Assembly: GCA_039182715.1 (NCBI GenBank) | Contig: JBCDBY010000161.1 | Location: forward strand, 1-10,163 | DNA length: 10,163 nucleotides | DNA from: JBCDBY01 sp039182715 | GTDB taxonomy: Bacteria; Planctomycetota; PLA2 | Reading direction: 5' to 3' | Part shown: positions 7,033-10,163 of the stretch, piece after piece | Position numbering within the stretch: the first letter of the stretch is position 1 | Layout of the letters: every line of letters starts with the position of its first letter | Program-made: the position numbers and the translations under genes | The notes under the pieces: model-generated | The model's database searches: none | Told to the model about the DNA's origin: nothing | Seen by the model: the letters and a program-made list of their open reading frames with translations, nothing else

Positions 7033-8046
7033 ATGCGATATCGCATGGGCCGATTTCTCCTCCCGGCGACTCTGGCGCTGGTCAGCCTCTGCCCCGCGAG
7101 TCCCGTGGTTCAACGGGCTGTCGAGCGCGGGCTGGAGCACGCGGAGAAGCTTCACGCGGACGGACATCCGCGCGGCCAGAAGTACCTGAACGACGCGGTG
7201 GCCTACGCCGCGGGCTACGCGTCGCGGGACAAACTCCCCGTCGCGCGTGTGGCCGACGTCATCGAGCTCGCTCTCGAACAAGCCGGCAGCCGGCTCGGAC
7301 AGGTGGCGGTGGACGAGGCCGCCTATCGTCGCGCGCTCCAGTGGTATGCGATGTGGGAGGCGGGTGCGCAGCTGCCGAAGACGCCGAAGCCGACGAAGAA
7401 GGCTCGGTTGCAAGCTGTCATGGTCGCGGCCCTCACGGCCCATGTTCCGCTTGCCCGGGAGCGAAGCGTCTCGACGACGCTCGGCTACGACGCCGCGGAG
7501 GTGGCGCACGAATTCTCCCGGCGCAAGCCCGCGTTATCGAGCGAGGAATTCGAAGCCGTGTGGAAGTCGCTCGACCGCGGAATCAAGCGACGCGCCGGCC
7601 CGGAGGCGACGGCCATGTTCCAGCTCTACGCGGACGGGCTGGGGGGCGCGAGCCGGAGGAGCGCGTGCGACGCCATCGCCAAGGGCGAGCCGCATGCCAC
7701 CGTCGTGTCCGTCTACTTCGATCGGACGACCGAGTCGGTCGCGCGCTCCCTGGAGTCGGCGCGATCCGGAGGCGATGTGGGCGACACCGAGGACGATCTC
7801 CGCGACCTGCGTCGCAATCGAGCGACGTGGCGCAGAAGCGTCCGGGGTACGAGCCGGGTGATTCAGGCACGGACGCAGAGCGCGGCCTCCTACGTCCGCG
7901 CGGAGCGTCACCTTCGGGACGCGAAGACCGATGTGCAGCGACGGATGGCGCGCATTGACCTCGAGGGCGCCAAGAAGCGATTCGACGAGGCGAAGGAGCG
8001 TCTCGCCGCGATCGATCGCGCGTGGCGTCCCACCACGATTCGATGA
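7033..8046 (+). CDS. Secreted protein of unknown function with charged helical C-terminus
   Basis: This is a 337-aa protein. Residues 1-22 form a Sec-type signal peptide: basic MRYRMGR, hydrophobic FLLPATLALVSL (8-19), then CPAS, with cleavage plausible near 22-23. C20 lies in VSLC, which lacks the small residue expected at -1 of a lipobox, so I do not call a lipoprotein. The mature part is Ala/Arg/Glu-rich and helical. From about 250 to 330 it is highly charged with heptad-like spacing (DLRDLRRNR, RAERHLRDAK, KKRFDEAKERL), suggesting a coiled coil. No enzymatic motif was recognised. The ATG at 7033 was chosen because GGAGGG lies at 7024-7029, though only 3 nt away; an ATG at 7045 is the alternative. 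The coding frame stays open well upstream, overlapping the phosphatase gene in another frame, but that stretch is a shadow. It is followed by tandem hairpins. Confidence 0.8.
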   Translation: MRYRMGRFLLPATLALVSLCPASPVVQRAVERGLEHAEKLHADGHPRGQKYLNDAVAYAAGYASRDKLPVARVADVIELALEQAGSRLGQVAVDEAAYRRALQWYAMWEAGAQLPKTPKPTKKARLQAVMVAALTAHVPLARERSVSTTLGYDAAEVAHEFSRRKPALSSEEFEAVWKSLDRGIKRRAGPEATAMFQLYADGLGGASRRSACDAIAKGEPHATVVSVYFDRTTESVARSLESARSGGDVGDTEDDLRDLRRNRATWRRSVRGTSRVIQARTQSAASYVRAERHLRDAKTDVQRRMARIDLEGAKKRFDEAKERLAAIDRAWRPTTIR

Positions 8047-8049
8047 AAC

Positions 8050-8088
8050 ACCGCCTTCGGGCGGTTCTCGGCCGATGGTCGGCCGTTT
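8050..8088 (+). terminator. Tandem hairpins after the secreted-protein gene, probable terminator
   Basis: Beginning 4 nt after the stop codon, ACCGCC and GGCGGT (8050-8055, 8060-8065) enclose a TTCG tetraloop. CGGCCGA and TCGGCCG (8069-8075, 8079-8085) then enclose a 3-nt loop and are followed by TTT. Both stems are perfect and GC-rich. The U-run is short, so termination may be partial. Confidence 0.5.
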
Positions 8089-8147
8089 GACAACAGGGCT
8101 GCGTGCGGGATCGACCAGGCCCGGCGTTTCGCATCAGCCAGAACCAT

Positions 8148-8175
8148 GGGGGCCCGCTTCGGCGGGCCCCTTCTT
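8148..8175 (+). terminator. Strong intrinsic terminator with UUCG tetraloop
   Basis: A 9-bp perfect GC-rich stem (8149-8157 with 8162-8170, extendable by one G-U pair) closes a TTCG tetraloop and is followed by TTCTT. The T-rich side gives plus-strand orientation. It lies 102 nt after the secreted-protein stop, beyond the tandem hairpins, so it is either a backup terminator or the end of a short transcript starting between them. Confidence 0.75.
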
Positions 8176-8238
8176 CGTGCCGGGCCGCCTTGATGCGCCG
8201 TTTATCCGAGCGCTTGCGTGTCGGCGCGCGTGCATACT

Positions 8239-8247
8239 TGCTATGCT
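8239..8247 (+). promoter_or_regulatory. Candidate extended -10 promoter of the membrane protein gene
   Basis: TG at 8239-8240, one spacer base and TATGCT at 8242-8247 make an extended -10 element. A start site 6-7 nt further on falls 1-3 nt before the ATG at 8257, where no Shine-Dalgarno exists. This suggests a leaderless mRNA. A TTGCGT at 8214-8219 is 22 nt away, too far to be a good -35, so the extended -10 would have to carry recognition. Confidence 0.4.
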
Positions 8248-8256
8248 TCGCGGCCC

Positions 8257-9039
8257 ATGACGAGTCCCAGCGCACCTACACGCCTCACATTCTCGGTCGG
8301 CACCGTCATCAGCCGCAGCTTTTCCATCTGGATTCGCAACATCATCCCGTTCACGGCGCTGATCCTGATCGTGCATGTCCCGCTGGTGATCTACATCGCG
8401 TGGTACCAGTCGATCGAGGAGCCGACGATCGCACAGATCATGACGTACACCTACGTCACGCAGTATGCGACGCAGTTCCTGTCGCTGATCGTTGCCGGTG
8501 CGCTCGTCTACGGCGTCTTTGAGCAGCTCGCCGGCAACCGGCCAGGGCTCGGCAAGTGCATCGGCGTCGGACTCGCGCGGCTCGGCCCCGTCATCGTCGT
8601 CGGCGTCATCGTCGGCGTCATCGCGGCGGCGCCCATGGTGGTCGCCGGTCTGGTCAACGAGGCCTTCATCCTGATTGGTGCGATTCCGGCGCTCATTCTC
8701 TACCTGATGTTCTTCGTCGCCGTTCCCTCTGCGGTCGTCGAGCGGCCCGGCATCATGGGCGCGATTCGCCGCAGCGTCGAACTGACGCGCGGATACAAGG
8801 GAACGCTCTTCCTCATCCTCATGGTGGTCGGCATCATCCAGGCCATCATCGGCGGCGGAGTCGGCTTCGCCTTCGTCACCGCGGAAGGCGACTTCGAGCC
8901 GATGTTCGACTGGGTTCTTCTCGGCGTCGGAGTGATCTTTGCCGGCCTGCAGGCGACGCTGTCCGCGGTTACGTACCACGACCTGCGCGTCGTGAAGGAA
9001 GGCGTCGGCGTCGAGGAGCTGCAGCAGGTATTCGCGTAG
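8257..9039 (+). CDS. Six-helix membrane protein resembling GPDPase-membrane / YciC / DUF975-like families
   Basis: This is a 260-aa integral membrane protein with six predicted segments at about 29-50, 73-91, 109-133, 136-160, 184-207 and 218-239. Two family-like motifs support the call: RRSVELTRGYKGTLF (171-185) before the fifth helix, and YHDLRVVKEG (240-249) just after the last helix, where the related families have a conserved Y-x-DLR-x-x-x-EG. No catalytic residues of a phosphodiesterase are present, and the biochemical role of these families is largely unknown. The C-terminal tail should be cytoplasmic. I chose the ATG at 8257 rather than the in-frame GTG at 8218, because the earlier start would put the -10 box inside the gene and add an unlikely leader. 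It is a single-gene transcription unit between two terminators. Confidence 0.85.
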   Translation: MTSPSAPTRLTFSVGTVISRSFSIWIRNIIPFTALILIVHVPLVIYIAWYQSIEEPTIAQIMTYTYVTQYATQFLSLIVAGALVYGVFEQLAGNRPGLGKCIGVGLARLGPVIVVGVIVGVIAAAPMVVAGLVNEAFILIGAIPALILYLMFFVAVPSAVVERPGIMGAIRRSVELTRGYKGTLFLILMVVGIIQAIIGGGVGFAFVTAEGDFEPMFDWVLLGVGVIFAGLQATLSAVTYHDLRVVKEGVGVEELQQVFA

Positions 9040-9060
9040 CGCCGGCGAGGCGTGCTCAGT

Positions 9061-9093
9061 ACGGTGCCATAGCTTTCCGCCGTCGTTTTTTTT
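9061..9093 (+). terminator. Intrinsic terminator after the membrane protein gene
   Basis: ACGGTG (9061-9066) pairs with CGCCGT (9078-9083), including one G-U pair, around an 11-nt loop. After 2 nt a run of eight T follows (9086-9093), with a second T-rich stretch at 9096-9100. The stem is modest but the U-tract is the best in the window. It begins 21 nt after the stop codon. Confidence 0.6.
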
Positions 9094-9126
9094 GATTTTT
9101 CGCGCAACCAAACGACGTCTCGCCCG

Positions 9127-9147
9127 ACGGATATGTAGCTCATCCGT
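9127..9147. repeat. Short inverted repeat upstream of the transposase gene
   Basis: ACGGAT (9127-9132) and ATCCGT (9142-9147) enclose 9 nt that contain GTAG. GGGAG, the transposase ribosome binding site, starts 2 nt after the repeat. REP-associated transposases act on small hairpins next to a GTAG or GGAG tetranucleotide, so this could be a REP-like substrate or an end of the element. It may equally be a regulatory hairpin, and only one copy is visible in this window. Confidence 0.35.
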
Positions 9148-9162
9148 TTGGGAGATCCTGCT

Positions 9163-10161
9163 ATGGCGAGACGACCGCGCTTCGACGCACCCGACACCTT
9201 TCATCACACAATCAACCGCGGTGGCTCGAAGCGCACAATCTTCGAGACCAAGGCAGACTGCCGGTTCTTCCAGGCGCTCTTGGCGCGAGAAGTCCGCGCC
9301 GGCCGGATCGAGGTAATCGCTTTTTCTCTGATGACGACGCACTTCCACCTGGTCGTGCGGAGCGTGACGGGGGATCTCTCGAAGGTCATGCAGCGCATCC
9401 AGAACCGCTACGCGCGCTACTTCAACCGCACGCGCAAGCGGGACGGGCCCCTGTTCCGGGGGCGTTTCAAGAGCCGCTGGATCGACTCCCAGCGTTACAT
9501 GCGCACGGTCATCGCCTACGTGCACGACAACCCCGTTGCCGCCGGCCTTGTCGCGCGGCGTTCGGATGCGCGCTGGTCGAGCGCGTTCGCCTGGAAGGAC
9601 GGCACGCCGCCGCGCTGGCTGCGGCGGGTAGAGATCGAGCAGTGGATGGCTTCGACGGACTCGAGTCTGCCCTTCGATGACCGCCTGGACGCCGCGTTTC
9701 CGGGCTCGCTGGACGAAGACCACCGAAATTGGGTCGAGCGCCAGCTGCGAAACCGGCACGCGGACCCCACCGAGGACGAATCCCTCAAACACGCAGCCTC
9801 GCCGCGGGTCGTCGCGTGGACGGTGCGCAAGGCGAAGCTCGCCGACGGCACGCGTCCTTGGCGACCGGTCTGTCCCGCGAACGCGGTCGAGAAGCTGCTC
9901 TCCCGCTCCAAGGCTGCCGTCGAGCAGGTCCGCGCGCTGTTTCCACAGCGTGTCGCGCGTACGTGGGCGCTGCTCAAGTCGGGGCTCTTGCGATCCCTCT
10001 GCGGCCTGACACATCGTGAGATCGCGATGCGAACCAAGCGGCATCGAGGGACCGTCGCGCACGACGTCGCGGACCATCGGGAGTTGTTCGAGGCGCACCC
10101 AGGCTACGCGAACCTGACCGCGCGGCTCATGCGAGCTGCGCTGACTGCCGTGGGCGTCTGA
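9163..10161 (+). CDS. REP-associated tyrosine (Y1, HUH) transposase with C-terminal DnaA-like HTH
   Basis: This is a 332-aa protein of the Y1_Tnp / RAYT (TnpA-REP-like) group. These are single-strand DNA nickases that act on REP hairpins through a 5'-phosphotyrosine. The catalytic domain occupies about 1-165. It contains FHHTINRGGSKRTIF near the start, the metal-binding HUH motif THFHLV with H60 and H62, and the helix NRYARYFNRT with Y83 and Y86, one of which (probably Y86) should be the nucleophile. GPLFRGRFKSRW and VIAYVHDNPVAAGLV follow, both typical of RAYTs. Residues 166-270 form a charged linker. The last 60 residues carry a helix-turn-helix (LTHREIAMRTKRHRGTV) like DnaA domain IV, an extension seen in some long family members. 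The ATG at 9163 follows GGGAG (9150-9154) by 8 nt; a TTG at 9148 is the rejected alternative. All motifs are intact. No inverted-repeat-bounded insertion sequence is visible, and the right flank lies outside the window. Confidence 0.9.
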   Translation: MARRPRFDAPDTFHHTINRGGSKRTIFETKADCRFFQALLAREVRAGRIEVIAFSLMTTHFHLVVRSVTGDLSKVMQRIQNRYARYFNRTRKRDGPLFRGRFKSRWIDSQRYMRTVIAYVHDNPVAAGLVARRSDARWSSAFAWKDGTPPRWLRRVEIEQWMASTDSSLPFDDRLDAAFPGSLDEDHRNWVERQLRNRHADPTEDESLKHAASPRVVAWTVRKAKLADGTRPWRPVCPANAVEKLLSRSKAAVEQVRALFPQRVARTWALLKSGLLRSLCGLTHREIAMRTKRHRGTVAHDVADHRELFEAHPGYANLTARLMRAALTAVGV

Positions 10162-10163
10162 CA

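Noticed and set aside
8087..8092. TTGACA resembling a -35 box
   Set aside because: No TATAAT-like hexamer lies 16-18 nt downstream, and it overlaps the tail of the tandem hairpins.
8047..8256. tRNA or other RNA gene in the 210-nt gap
   Set aside because: No T-loop motif, acceptor stem or CCA-like end was found. The structure present is explained by hairpins and terminators.
8134..10098. 654-residue minus-strand open frame opposite the membrane protein and transposase
   Set aside because: Its composition is Arg/Asp/His-rich without motifs, and both plus-strand genes beneath it have clear family motifs and starts.

Overview
The window is high-GC bacterial chromosome with dense, strongly G/C-third-position codon use. 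An ECF sigma factor of the TIGR02999 type lies directly in front of a Hanks-type Ser/Thr kinase whose N-terminus is the acidic helical stretch typical of such pairs. Together with the HEAT-like proteins and a Y1 (RAYT-like) transposase, this points to Planctomycetota, with Acidobacteriota or a myxobacterium-like lineage as alternatives. Phylum assignment is inference; no rRNA or other marker gene is present.

Layout, left to right. (1) Minus strand: a kinase fused to a STAND/NB-ARC-like ATPase, cut by the left edge (1-1385), preceded 4 nt upstream by its sigma factor (1390-1953). (2) Divergent from these, a translationally coupled plus-strand pair of cytoplasmic HEAT-like helical-repeat proteins: 1047 aa (2050-5193) and 251 aa (5193-5948). 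The large protein shows signs of internal duplication. (3) A short minus-strand gene, convergent with the pair, that reads sensibly only if one frameshift is allowed (5933-6258). (4) An 83-nt divergent intergenic region with two adjacent inverted repeats. (5) Plus-strand genes for a membrane-anchored CX5R phosphatase (6342-6998) and a secreted protein of unknown function with a charged helical C-terminus (7033-8046). (6) A 210-nt gap with tandem hairpins, a strong intrinsic terminator and an extended -10 promoter. (7) A six-helix membrane protein resembling the GPDPase-membrane/YciC-like families (8257-9039), followed by a U-tract terminator. (8) A single-copy REP-associated-type tyrosine transposase with a C-terminal DnaA-like helix-turn-helix (9163-10161), ending 2 nt before the window edge.

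Functional reading. The sigma factor and kinase form a recognisable signalling pair: the kinase probably senses or relays a signal through its ATPase and missing C-terminal part, and the sigma factor directs transcription. The HEAT pair is an operon of scaffold-like proteins with no assignable reaction. The phosphatase could in principle oppose a Ser/Thr/Tyr kinase, but nothing here ties it to the kinase 5 kb away. I found no complete defence system, CRISPR array, prophage or RNA gene. The most novel material is the HEAT-like pair and the frameshifted small gene.
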